Positions 7,139 through 14,596 of a DNA stretch of 19,182 nt are shown here, piece after piece. The position numbers were made by a program, and so were the translations under genes. This DNA comes from CAYSPU01 sp964432995 (GTDB lineage: Bacteria; Verrucomicrobiota; Verrucomicrobiia; Limisphaerales; JAHDYP01): contig CAYSPU010000100.1 in the NCBI GenBank assembly GCA_964432995.1, forward strand, positions 1-19,182, read 5' to 3'. The notes beneath the pieces were generated by a model that worked only from the letters and a program-made list of their open reading frames with translations, was not told the DNA's origin and did no database searches. How positions within the stretch are numbered: position 1 is the stretch's first letter; every line of letters begins with the position of its first letter.

Positions 7139-7409
7139 GTGGTTGCCAGTGCCATTACGCGACGCACCTCCCGGTGGCAACGGAAATCCGACCCGTCCAG
7201 GTAGTCGATATGCCAGTGCGGCGCCGCGACTGACTCCAGATGATGGCTGATCCGTGCGCGCAAGCCTCCCGGACCGCAGGCGCTCCCCACGTAGGCGTAG
7301 AAACCGGGAACGATGTCGAAGCTTCCCCCAGCCGGCCGATCGTCAGGCGCTTCATTTGGTGAACGACGGCTATCAGAATGTACGTGCCCTTGTCTTCGGG
7401 CAGATCCAT
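7135..7409 (-). pseudogene. GIY-YIG/DUF123-type protein gene with a frameshift
   Basis: From the ATG at 7409 the frame reads MDLPEDKGTYILIA...LTIGRLGEA, the start of a DUF123 (GIY-YIG-like) protein. Similarity then jumps frame near 7321-7329 and continues as FDIVPGFYAYVGSACGPGG, then LRARISHHLES...PHWHIDYL, ending at TGA 7137-7135. A C5 run (plus strand 7325-7329) sits at the break. One more base there would give GRLGGSFDIVPGFYAYVGSA, in register with the family. The C-terminus after HWHIDYL is only about 20 residues, shorter than usual, so the gene may be degraded twice. It overlaps the M24 gene by four bases. A sequencing error in the homopolymer remains possible. Confidence 0.75.
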
Positions 7410-7740
7410 GGAGCGAGAAAAGACGGTCTCAGGCGCGGCGTCAAACCTCCTGTAGAGGCAACTGCAGGGCTAGCGAATGAGTCACAGGTCAGTTCCTCAT
7501 CGGACACGCCTCCTGCCGTCGGGAGCCTCCGTTGAGCGCGCCGACCACGCCGACCACGCCGACCACGCAGAGCACAATGGAAGCCGTCCGCGTCGTTCCC
7601 CGTCATCTGCGGGCAAATGCCAGACTCGCCGCCGCCCCGAGTTGGCAATCTAAAGGACCGACCCCGGGCGCTGGAGAAGGTGCGAGTGAGAAGTAATTGC
7701 CTGAATTGTTGAGTTGTGAGATGTGGCCCCAGTTCGCCAT
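7410..7740. other. Intergenic stretch without recognisable gene
   Basis: This region separates the minus-strand DUF123/M24 pair from the plus-strand small exported protein. It contains a 9-bp triplicate at 7542-7568. On the minus strand it also has an isolated AGGAGGT (near 7444-7450) that is followed by TTG in a frame leading only to a short unrecognised peptide. No family similarity was recognised in any frame. Confidence 0.4.
7542..7568. repeat. Tandem 9-bp repeat, three perfect copies
   Basis: CGACCACGC is repeated three times without change at 7542-7550, 7551-7559 and 7560-7568, in non-coding sequence. Function unknown. Confidence 0.9.
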
Positions 7741-8163
7741 ATGAGAACACTGTTCTATGCTCTTGCCGGATTCGTCATGTTTCTGGCCATCGACCTTCGT
7801 GCGGCTCCAGGGCTTCAAGTTGCCGGCAAGCGCCCAACTCCAGTGTCCCTCGTGGCGCTTCTGGCCGATCCTGCCCGCTTCGACGGGCAGCAAGTGATGT
7901 TGGTAGGCTATGTGCGCTCGGGTTTCGAGAGCAATGCCCTGTACCTCACCAAAGACGACGCTGACATCCTCAACAGGATGAATAGCGTGTGGTTGGAGGG
8001 CTATCGAGACGGGAATGACACGGCTGGGAAGAAAAGGCCCGTACGTGGCTTCATCCGGGTGGTCGGTACTGTCCGATATCGAAGCGCTGGGGTTGGACAC
8101 TTGGGGCTCTGGCCTGTCGGGATCTCTGATATCACACTCGTGGTGAAGACGGTGAAGGAGTAG
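7741..8163 (+). CDS. Small exported protein of unknown function
   Basis: A 140-residue product. Residues 1-20 (MRTLFYALAGFVMFLAIDLR) form a hydrophobic signal-peptide-like N-terminus, followed by AAPG. The mature part has PVSLVALLADPARFDGQQVMLVGYV, a pattern seen in small secreted proteins of OB-fold-like appearance (VS..qLla.P..fdGk.V.v.Gyv), then ESNALYLTKDDA and a later strand RGFIRVVGTVRY. I cannot assign a molecular function. The ATG at 7741 is preferred over a GTG at 7723 because it places the basic residue and hydrophobic core at the very N-terminus. It converges on the large fusion gene at 8289. Codon use looks native, with somewhat lower GC than neighbours. Confidence 0.75.
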   Translation: MRTLFYALAGFVMFLAIDLRAAPGLQVAGKRPTPVSLVALLADPARFDGQQVMLVGYVRSGFESNALYLTKDDADILNRMNSVWLEGYRDGNDTAGKKRPVRGFIRVVGTVRYRSAGVGHLGLWPVGISDITLVVKTVKE

Positions 8164-8288
8164 CTGTTACGGATTTCTCTGACGTCGAAAGGAGACCGGC
8201 GGGACTGGCGCAGGTGCTGGGCTTCCGGAATCACGGGGTGGTGGCGACAAGGGTTCCGGGTCCCCTTCCACGCGCTGGCAACCAAGGT

Positions 8289-11200
8289 TCAGTGACGCTG
8301 CGGCCTTGGACTGGGCGCTGGCAGGGGCAGGGGCAATTCGGCGGTGAAGGCCAGTTCGGGGTCGCGCCGGCGTTGGAGGGTCTCGGACAGGGTGCGCAGG
8401 CTGGGGCGCAGGCGGTGCTTGCTGGTCCCGCCGTTCAGCTCGAGGACGACGGGCTTGGCGAAATCGACGAGCCGGGCATCCAGCAGAATCGCAGCGGTCG
8501 GGACGTTGGTCGTTACCGTGGCCGTCAGCCGATTGTCACGGCAGGCGACCCGAAGTTCCATTCCCGGGTTAGGCGTCGGCGCGCGCAGCCAGAAGAAGTC
8601 GCGGATGACGCCGTCCGTCAGGCGCCAGGCCAGTTCGCGGGGGACGGGGTTGCGCACGGCGGGGTACATCTCGGCGATCTTGTCGCGGTCGGGAAGTCCG
8701 GGGTGCCCGTGATCGGCGATGATGGAAACGGTGACGGGATAGATGTCGGTGCGGTCGCCGCGCAACAGCGCAACCTCCTGCTGGAAACTCTGGATGAGCT
8801 TGTAGCGGTCGTACATGGTGTCTTTCCCGCCGAGCATGCAGGTAAAGATCGTGTTGCGGAGGGTGACGGGGCTGGAGCCGTCCGCGGGGGCGGCGGCGCT
8901 CGCATGAACGGCGGCGAACCGATCCGGCATCTTCGGTCCGATGGCGAACGCGCCGTAGCCGCCATGTGAGTAACCCATGATGAAGTGTTTGTTCGGGTCC
9001 ACATCGCCGAAGAGCAGAAACTGGCGCAGGAGATTCTCGATGAGGGGATAGACGTAGCCAGTGTAGAAGCCGTTCCACTCGTTGTTGGGGGCGCGCAGGG
9101 CCACGTAGAGGTAACCGCCGGCCTCGGGATGATCCCGATAATAGCGCTGCATGACCTTCCACTGGCCGTCGTTGACCTCCTGGGGTGCGCCGCCACCGCC
9201 GTGCATCGCGATGAACAGGGCCCAGCCGCCCGGGGGTCGGGTGCCGACCGTCTTCACGGTGTACGGGCTGAGGTGTTTTTCGAAGCGCACCTGCCGGGCT
9301 TCGAAGTCCTGTCGGAGTGCGTCATGAACGGGAGCGGCGCGGAAGGCTTCCCAGGCCGCGCGGCGCACGGCGGGTTCGTTCTGGCGGAGGAGTCGCTCGA
9401 GGCTGCCCGGGAACTTCCAGGAGGCCTGGAGGTTGGTGGGTGCCGTGAAGAACGCGGTGAAGGCTTCCCTGAGGCTGGCCTCCTGGCGGGGGGACAACTC
9501 CTCTGTAACCGGCGGCGGGGTGTATTGGATCCGGGGTGGTGCGGGCACCGGGGGAATGCCGCTGAGGAAGAGGGCCAGGCGATCCTCGGTGTTGGTGCCG
9601 GTGGTGAAGAACTGGCTGGTCTTGGCTGGGTTGCCCTCGGCTTCGATCACATAGGTGCGTTGCTTGGGCAGGTCGAAGTACAGGTGGTCGTTGCCGTCGG
9701 CGGTAGGCCCCTTGCTGGTGCCCGCGAACTGGACGGTGGGGTCTGAGGCGTCGGTCACGGTGACCTTGGCGGCGACCCGTTCGCCCACGGGCCGGTCCAG
9801 GACGTCGACGGCCAGGAGCGTTCCCAAGGGTTCCGGCTTCTTGGTTTTGGCGGCATACCGCTCGGTGACGTTGACGGCGCTCACGTAATCCACGCGGCGC
9901 GCCCAGGGGAGCGGGAAGCTCAGGCCGGTTTTCCGGAAGCTGGTGGCGTAGATGGCGTGCCGGCGCTCGTCCTTCACCGCTTGGGACGCCTTCCCCACAA
10001 ACCAGCCGCGATCCAGGCCGTCGGGACTCGGCTCGGCCGCACCCGTGAAATGCCAGTCGCCATCCCAGACTTCGACCCAGGTGTGATTGCCGCTGCGATC
10101 GGTCCAGAGCGGGGTGCCGGCGATGCGGGCCGGGACGCCGACCGCGCGGCAGGCATCGACGAGCAGGATGGACAATCCGGTGCAGGTGGCCAGGCCGGTC
10201 TCCATCGTCTCGAGGGGGCCCTGGTCCGGCGCCCGGCGTTTGGTCGAGTACTTCACGTTGAGCAGCGGGAACAGTTGGCGGTTCAGCGCCTGGGCCGCTT
10301 CGGCCGGCGTCTGGCACTCCTTCACCAGCGGCAGACAGACGTCGCGGAGCCGCTTCCGCCAGTTGTCGCGCGGCTCGTTCACGCTGGCATACGGGAGCAC
10401 GTCGTTTAGGAACAGGTCTTCCGGGATGCGCGCCTTCCACGGCGCCTGGCGCAACGCCTCGCAGGCCAGCGCAAGGTTCTCCCCGAGGAACTCGGCGGAG
10501 AGCGACTGCAAATCACGCTCGGGCATGTTGACGAGGAGGAAATCGGCCCCGGCGCGCTGTGCCTCCGGGGTTTGCTCCAGCCACCGCTGGATCTCGTGGC
10601 GATTGGTCCCGGCCTGCGCCAAGGCGGCCTCCGCCTCCTCGGACCACGATCGGATCGAGGGGGTGGCGGGCTTCGCCTCCGCGCGGCCGGAGCCCACCAC
10701 GTTGGTCGAGAACTGGACGAAGACAAAGCACTCGGGGATGTGCGAGTCCCAGACGCCGTGTCGGGTCCAGACCCAGCCGCCGGAGTCCTGGGCCGGTGCG
10801 GGCGCCTTGTAGGTGTTGAAGCGGGAGAAGTCCATCCGCCAGACATCGCCGTCCCGGGGCGGGTAGGCGCGTCCGTCCGTGGCCAGCCACCGAAATCCCT
10901 TCCAGGGGAACGCCAGCTCCACCGTCCACCCGTGGTCGGTGTCGCGGGCGTCGTTCAGAGTGCCGTCGATGTGGACGGCGGTCTGTTTGCCGGGGAAAGT
11001 CCACTCGAAGTGCCCGAGGCGCGGGCCGCGCGGATGGGTGGTGAAGCCGACTCCGTTGAACGGTTTCAGATTGGCGCGCGCGAACTCCGGCGCCGCCGCG
11101 AAGCCGCGCGGCTCGTAGGCGTCCTCCCAGATGAAGAACACCTCGTAACAGGTGTTGTGGGCGTTGACCTCGAACTCGTAGTAGGAATCCGGTCCGGCGA

Positions 11201-11561
11201 TGAAGCACTCGACATCGTTGTCGTAGTAGATCGGATCGTTGTGCTGCGTGTACTTGGCTTGGACGTTGGGCTCCGACACGCGGTAGGCGACGTAGAGGTT
11301 GCGGTCGTCCCACACGACCATCGCGCGGGTCTCGTGCAGCGTGGGCTGACCCGTGATGATGTCGATGAACCGGGGTGAAGTAGCCGCCTCCTGCCACACC
11401 TGCTCCTTGAGTTCGCCGTCGATGCGCATCTCTTCGGTGACGCGCTGCGCCGTGTAGCGGGCGATCTCGTTCGTCGGGCACGGGAACTGCCAGCCGACGT
11501 CTTGGGCGTGGCCGGTCGACGCCAGCAGCAACAGAGTGAACCATCGGAACCATGTCTTCAT
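8289..11561 (-). CDS. Exported CBM9-like / transglutaminase-like / alpha-beta hydrolase (esterase) fusion protein
   Basis: A 1090-residue product. Residues 1-19 form a signal peptide (MKTWFRWFTLLLLASTGHA). Residues about 35-285 resemble the CBM9-like sugar-binding domain (MRIDGELKEQVWQEA; VVWDDRNLYVAYRV; YYDNDVECFI). Residues about 400-525 form a transglutaminase-like domain with candidate Cys460 (GLATCTGLS) and His493 (GNHTWVEVW); the third catalytic residue (Glu510 or Asp514) is uncertain. Residues about 770-990 are an esterase-type alpha/beta hydrolase with an oxyanion region MHGGGG (786-791), nucleophile Ser865 in GYSHGG, candidate Asp914 (GGKDTMYD) and His951/953 (ADHGHP). It is probably periplasmic or secreted and acts on a glycan or glycopeptide ester, but the substrate is unknown. 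It lies 85 nt downstream of the GHL10 gene on the same strand, a likely operon. Confidence 0.9.
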   Translation of the reverse strand: MKTWFRWFTLLLLASTGHAQDVGWQFPCPTNEIARYTAQRVTEEMRIDGELKEQVWQEAATSPRFIDIITGQPTLHETRAMVVWDDRNLYVAYRVSEPNVQAKYTQHNDPIYYDNDVECFIAGPDSYYEFEVNAHNTCYEVFFIWEDAYEPRGFAAAPEFARANLKPFNGVGFTTHPRGPRLGHFEWTFPGKQTAVHIDGTLNDARDTDHGWTVELAFPWKGFRWLATDGRAYPPRDGDVWRMDFSRFNTYKAPAPAQDSGGWVWTRHGVWDSHIPECFVFVQFSTNVVGSGRAEAKPATPSIRSWSEEAEAALAQAGTNRHEIQRWLEQTPEAQRAGADFLLVNMPERDLQSLSAEFLGENLALACEALRQAPWKARIPEDLFLNDVLPYASVNEPRDNWRKRLRDVCLPLVKECQTPAEAAQALNRQLFPLLNVKYSTKRRAPDQGPLETMETGLATCTGLSILLVDACRAVGVPARIAGTPLWTDRSGNHTWVEVWDGDWHFTGAAEPSPDGLDRGWFVGKASQAVKDERRHAIYATSFRKTGLSFPLPWARRVDYVSAVNVTERYAAKTKKPEPLGTLLAVDVLDRPVGERVAAKVTVTDASDPTVQFAGTSKGPTADGNDHLYFDLPKQRTYVIEAEGNPAKTSQFFTTGTNTEDRLALFLSGIPPVPAPPRIQYTPPPVTEELSPRQEASLREAFTAFFTAPTNLQASWKFPGSLERLLRQNEPAVRRAAWEAFRAAPVHDALRQDFEARQVRFEKHLSPYTVKTVGTRPPGGWALFIAMHGGGGAPQEVNDGQWKVMQRYYRDHPEAGGYLYVALRAPNNEWNGFYTGYVYPLIENLLRQFLLFGDVDPNKHFIMGYSHGGYGAFAIGPKMPDRFAAVHASAAAPADGSSPVTLRNTIFTCMLGGKDTMYDRYKLIQSFQQEVALLRGDRTDIYPVTVSIIADHGHPGLPDRDKIAEMYPAVRNPVPRELAWRLTDGVIRDFFWLRAPTPNPGMELRVACRDNRLTATVTTNVPTAAILLDARLVDFAKPVVLELNGGTSKHRLRPSLRTLSETLQRRRDPELAFTAELPLPLPAPSPRPQRH

Positions 11562-11646
11562 AGGACATCGGGTGCCATTGGACTCCGGTGAGATCCCGGC
11601 GAAGAAGTCCGGCGGCGTCTTGGGGCGGTCCATTGGGGAGCGGCGT

Positions 11647-12705
11647 CTACGCGCCCTTGATCTTCCGCAGGCCACCAAACAGCGAAACCCCCTTGGCGCC
11701 TCCGGCCAGGGCGCAGCGAACCGCCTGATCGAATTCGGCTTCGGTCTTCAGATCGGGCAGATAGAGCCCCGCGTACAGCGGACGGCTGGAGGGCAGCGCC
11801 GCAACGCCTTCCTTCGTCGCCTGCTCAATCCACTCGATCTTCTCGTTGTAGAAGCTGTGGTAGGCCATCGGCAGCACGGCGTCCAGGTTCCATCGGGTCC
11901 AGTCCTGTCGGACCAGTTTCTTGGCAATGGCCGGCGAGGGAAAGACCGCTGCGGTGATCTTCTTGCCCTTTTCGCGGACAACCTCGACCAGGCGATTGAC
12001 CAACCGCGTCACGCTGTCGTACCGGTATTGACGCCAGGCGGCGTCGGCAGGCGGATTCGGCAGCTCCTGGGGATCGACCCCGCTCTGTTTCTTGAACGCG
12101 GCGCGGCAGACCGCGCAGTAACAGAAATCAAACTGCGGAAGCTCCTCGTTCTGGACGAGGTTGTACTTCTTCCACAGCGCCACCGGCAGAATCACGTCCG
12201 GATACCGGATGTAATCCAGGTGGACGCCGTCGAGATGGGGTGTCTCGGCCAGCTTGGCAAACTGGTGAGCCAGGTGATCGCCCACCTCGGCACGCGAGGG
12301 ACAGAGAAAGTGGTAGTAGTCGACGTAGGGCGGTTTGGTGGCGGTGGAATCGCCCCGTCGGCTGACGCCATACCAATCCGGGTGCTGTTCCAGAAGGTCC
12401 CTGTCTCCCCGGCAGAGCGTCCAGGTCCAGGCGTGGGTCTCCAGCCCCTGCTCCTTGGCGAGGGCGAAGACCCGCTCATCCACCCCGCTGAAAAGCACGG
12501 CCTGGATGCCCGATTCGCGGTAGCCCTCGAACCGGCGTTTCTGCCGATCCGGTGTTGAGCGGCCATCGACATCGGTCCAGATCCAGTTCTTGAGGTTCGA
12601 CTTGGTTGGGGAGACTTCAGCCGCTTGCAGGCTCGAGACCGAACGCGATCCCGCGAGACCCACGGCGGCCAATCCCATTCGGTTCACAAAGGAGCGTCGA
12701 TTCAT
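11647..12705 (-). CDS. GHL10-type (DUF187-like) glycoside-hydrolase-like TIM-barrel protein, Tat-type signal
   Basis: A 352-residue protein. The N-terminus MNRRSFVNRMGLAAVGLAG resembles a twin-arginine signal (RRSF), so export in folded form is likely. The body matches the glycosyl-hydrolase-like 10 family: NWIWTDVDG, GIQAVLFSG, DWYGVSRRG, the hallmark LDGVHLDYIRYPD (beta-strand with acidic residues), FCYCAVCRAAFKK, and the late strand LDAVLPMAYHSFYNEKIEW. This family is thought to act on polysaccharides or peptidoglycan-type glycans; activity here is inferred. Its start is divergent from the GH140-like gene 170 nt away, and it is followed by the CBM9/esterase fusion. A -10-like TAGGGT sits 10 nt before the ATG. 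Confidence 0.88.
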   Translation of the reverse strand: MNRRSFVNRMGLAAVGLAGSRSVSSLQAAEVSPTKSNLKNWIWTDVDGRSTPDRQKRRFEGYRESGIQAVLFSGVDERVFALAKEQGLETHAWTWTLCRGDRDLLEQHPDWYGVSRRGDSTATKPPYVDYYHFLCPSRAEVGDHLAHQFAKLAETPHLDGVHLDYIRYPDVILPVALWKKYNLVQNEELPQFDFCYCAVCRAAFKKQSGVDPQELPNPPADAAWRQYRYDSVTRLVNRLVEVVREKGKKITAAVFPSPAIAKKLVRQDWTRWNLDAVLPMAYHSFYNEKIEWIEQATKEGVAALPSSRPLYAGLYLPDLKTEAEFDQAVRCALAGGAKGVSLFGGLRKIKGA

Positions 12706-12715
12706 GATGACCGCC

Positions 12716-12721
12716 ACCCTA
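12716..12721 (-). promoter_or_regulatory. Possible -10 element of the GHL10-esterase operon
   Basis: On the minus strand, GCTAGGGT (TAGGGT at 12721-12716) precedes the ATG at 12705 by 10 nt. It fits the GCTAnnnT pattern of the three other promoters in this window and would give a leader of about 3 nt. A good -35 match 18 bp upstream is not apparent, so support is weaker. Confidence 0.3.
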
Positions 12722-12781
12722 GCAGAGAGGAACCGCCAGAACCAGCAGGTTTGCATTCCCGCTCGAAACCACTGCTCGCTG

Positions 12782-12855
12782 CCGAGGAACCGAGAGACGG
12801 ACAAGCACTCCAACATCTGCTTGCCAGCGGGCACGCGAGTGCCGAGGTTCCTTGG
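12782..12855. repeat. Nested inverted repeats between the divergent carbohydrate genes
   Basis: CCGAGGAACC (12782-12791) pairs with GGTTCCTTGG (12846-12855) at 9 of 10 positions. GCACTC (12805-12810) pairs perfectly with GAGTGC (12837-12842) inside it. Together they make a two-step hairpin ending 19 nt before the GH140-like start codon. It could be an operator or a structured 5' leader of that gene. Confidence 0.4.
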
Positions 12856-12874
12856 AAAGCGCCGCCACCCTGAA

Positions 12875-14332
12875 ATGAACGTCACCAACGCCTCTCGTTT
12901 CCCCGCACCGGCAGCCCTTCTGGCCCTTGGCTTGGTTCTGATCGCGGCTCCGGGGCCGCGTGCCGCTTCCTTGCCGCGACTCAAGGTCAGCAACAACCAC
13001 CGCTTCCTGGTCCGCGACGACGGCCGCCCGTTCTTCTATCTGGGCGATACCGCCTGGGAGCTGTTCCATCGGTTGAACCGCGAGGAAGCCGAGCGTTACC
13101 TGAAGAACCGTGCCGAGCGGAAGTTCACCGTGATCCAAGCGGTGGCCCTGGCGGAGTTGGACGGTCTGAACGACCCGAATCCCTACGGCCACACGCCGCT
13201 GGTGGACGGCGACCCGGCGCGGCCGGCCGTGAAGGAGGGTCCGGCCAACGATTACTGGGACCACGTGGACTTCATCGTGGCCAAGGCGAATTCGTTGGGA
13301 CTCTACCTCGGGTTCCTGCCGACGTGGGGCGACAAGTGGAACAAGAAATGGGGTGTGGGCCCGGAGATCTTCACGCCCCGGAACGCCGAGGCTTACGGCC
13401 AATGGCTCGGACGTCGCTACCGCGACGCCGGCCTGATCTGGATTCTCGGCGGAGACCGCCCCATCGAGAACGACACGCATAAGGAGATTATGCGGGCCAT
13501 GGCGCGCGGCCTGCGCAACGGGGACGGCGGCGCCCACCTCATGACTTGGCACCCGACCGGCGGCAGCAGCTCCGCCCAATGGTTTCACGGCGATGCCTGG
13601 CTCGACTTCAATATGCGCCAGAACGGTCACGTGGCCGAGTTCACCGGGCGCTACGACCAGACCCGCGCCGACTACGATCGCACTCCCCCGAAACCGGTGC
13701 TCGATGGCGAGCCCATCTACGAGGATCACCCGGTGTCGTTCGACGCCAAGAAACTGGGCCACTCGATCGCCGCCGACGTGCGGCGCCCCCTCTATTGGGA
13801 TCTCTTCGGCGGTGCCTGCGGTCACACCTACGGTCATCATTCCGTCTGGCAGATGTGGGCGCCCAACCGTAACCCGGTCAACAACCCGCTCATGCCCTGG
13901 TTCGAGGCCATCCTCCAACCCGGTGCCGCCCAAATGCAGCATGGGCGCGCCCTGATCGAGTCCCGACCTTTCCTCACGCGCGTGCCGGATCCGGAGGTGG
14001 TGGTGGCCGACCGCGTGCCGACGAGCGTCCCCGGGGCGGGTCGCTATCACTTCGCGGCCACGCGCGACGCGAGCGGCGGCTGCGCGATGGTCTATGCGCC
14101 CGTGGGACGGGGCTTCACGGTGCGTATGGACAAGATCACGGGCGCAAGGGTGAGCGCGTGGTGGTTCAATCCGCGCGACGGCAAGGCCACCCGGATCGGG
14201 GAGTTTGCCAACACCGGCGAACGGGAGTTTGTTCCGCCCGACCGTGGCGAGATGCTGGACTGGGTACTGGTGCTGGACGATGCGGCGAAGGGCTTTCCGG
14301 CGCCGGGCACCGTCGTGCGCGGAGACCCCTGA
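12875..14332 (+). CDS. DUF4038-containing glycoside hydrolase, GH140-like, exported
   Basis: A 485-residue protein with a signal peptide (residues 1-31, ending GPRAAS). The DUF4038 TIM barrel runs from about 38 to 375: DGRPFFYLGDTAWELFHRL (about 50-67), WILGGDR with Asp194, and PVLDGEPIYED with Glu279. These match the positions of the catalytic acid and nucleophile expected in GH140, the apiosidase family active on rhamnogalacturonan-II side chains. The C-terminal about 90 residues (GCAMVYAPVGRGFTVRMDK...WWFNPRDG) match the 'putative collagen-binding' beta domain that usually follows DUF4038. The exact sugar is inferred only from family. The ATG at 12875 is chosen because it begins the signal peptide; longer frames upstream are non-coding. 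It is divergent from the GHL10-esterase operon. Confidence 0.9.
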   Translation: MNVTNASRFPAPAALLALGLVLIAAPGPRAASLPRLKVSNNHRFLVRDDGRPFFYLGDTAWELFHRLNREEAERYLKNRAERKFTVIQAVALAELDGLNDPNPYGHTPLVDGDPARPAVKEGPANDYWDHVDFIVAKANSLGLYLGFLPTWGDKWNKKWGVGPEIFTPRNAEAYGQWLGRRYRDAGLIWILGGDRPIENDTHKEIMRAMARGLRNGDGGAHLMTWHPTGGSSSAQWFHGDAWLDFNMRQNGHVAEFTGRYDQTRADYDRTPPKPVLDGEPIYEDHPVSFDAKKLGHSIAADVRRPLYWDLFGGACGHTYGHHSVWQMWAPNRNPVNNPLMPWFEAILQPGAAQMQHGRALIESRPFLTRVPDPEVVVADRVPTSVPGAGRYHFAATRDASGGCAMVYAPVGRGFTVRMDKITGARVSAWWFNPRDGKATRIGEFANTGEREFVPPDRGEMLDWVLVLDDAAKGFPAPGTVVRGDP

Positions 14333-14336
14333 GAAC

Positions 14337-14444
14337 GAACAACGAAGCAGACACGAAGACGCGAAGACGGGGGCTGAGGTTCAAGGTTGAGAGGTTGAGA
14401 CGTTCACGGTTCATGAGCTTTGCGTCTTCGCGCCTTTGTTGTTC
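14337..14444. mobile_element. Palindromic MITE-like element with a GGTT-repeat core
   Basis: The left arm (GAACAACGAAG at 14337-14347, CGCGAAGACGG at 14360-14370) pairs in reverse with the right arm (GCGTCTTCGCG at 14422-14432, CTTTGTTGTTC at 14434-14444), each pair with one mismatch. The core 14378-14413 is a degenerate GGTTSA repeat with 7-8 bp steps (GGTTCAA, GGTTGAG, GGTTGAG, ACGTTCA, CGGTTCA). The element begins five bases after the GH140-like stop codon. No coding content is seen. Confidence 0.55.
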
Positions 14445-14509
14445 ATCCCCTCGTCGGGTTGAGCGCTTGCCCACGCCGCGCCGCTGATCCGCGGGTGGAT
14501 CCTCTGCCC

Positions 14510-14545
14510 AAAACGGAGCGGCCGGGGAATCGCTCCCCCGGCCGC
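14510..14545 (-). terminator. Intrinsic-terminator-like hairpin downstream of the LamG gene
   Basis: On the minus strand a perfect 10-bp stem (GCGGCCGGGG/CCCCGGCCGC, 14545-14536 and 14527-14518) with an 8-nt loop is followed by TCCG and four Ts (14513-14510). It lies about 50 nt past the stop of the LamG gene. The T-run is short, so efficiency is uncertain. Confidence 0.6.
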
Positions 14546-14596
14546 GCGGAACGCCCGCCGCCGAGCGGAGGGCGATGAACCTGTTAGACCAACCCG

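Noticed and set aside
7309..7330. Programmed -1 frameshift in the DUF123 gene
   Set aside because: The codons at the break (CTG GGG GAA GCT) do not form a classical X-XXY-YYZ slippery heptamer, and no downstream stimulator was seen. Mutation or read error is simpler.
7373..7750. Minus-strand frame with an AGGAGGT followed by a TTG start
   Set aside because: The Shine-Dalgarno-like site is good, but the resulting peptide is short and meaningless and runs out of frame across the DUF123 start.
12590..12874. N-terminal extension of the GH140-like gene to 12590
   Set aside because: The extension overlaps the divergent GHL10 gene and encodes no family sequence. The ATG at 12875 begins a normal signal peptide.
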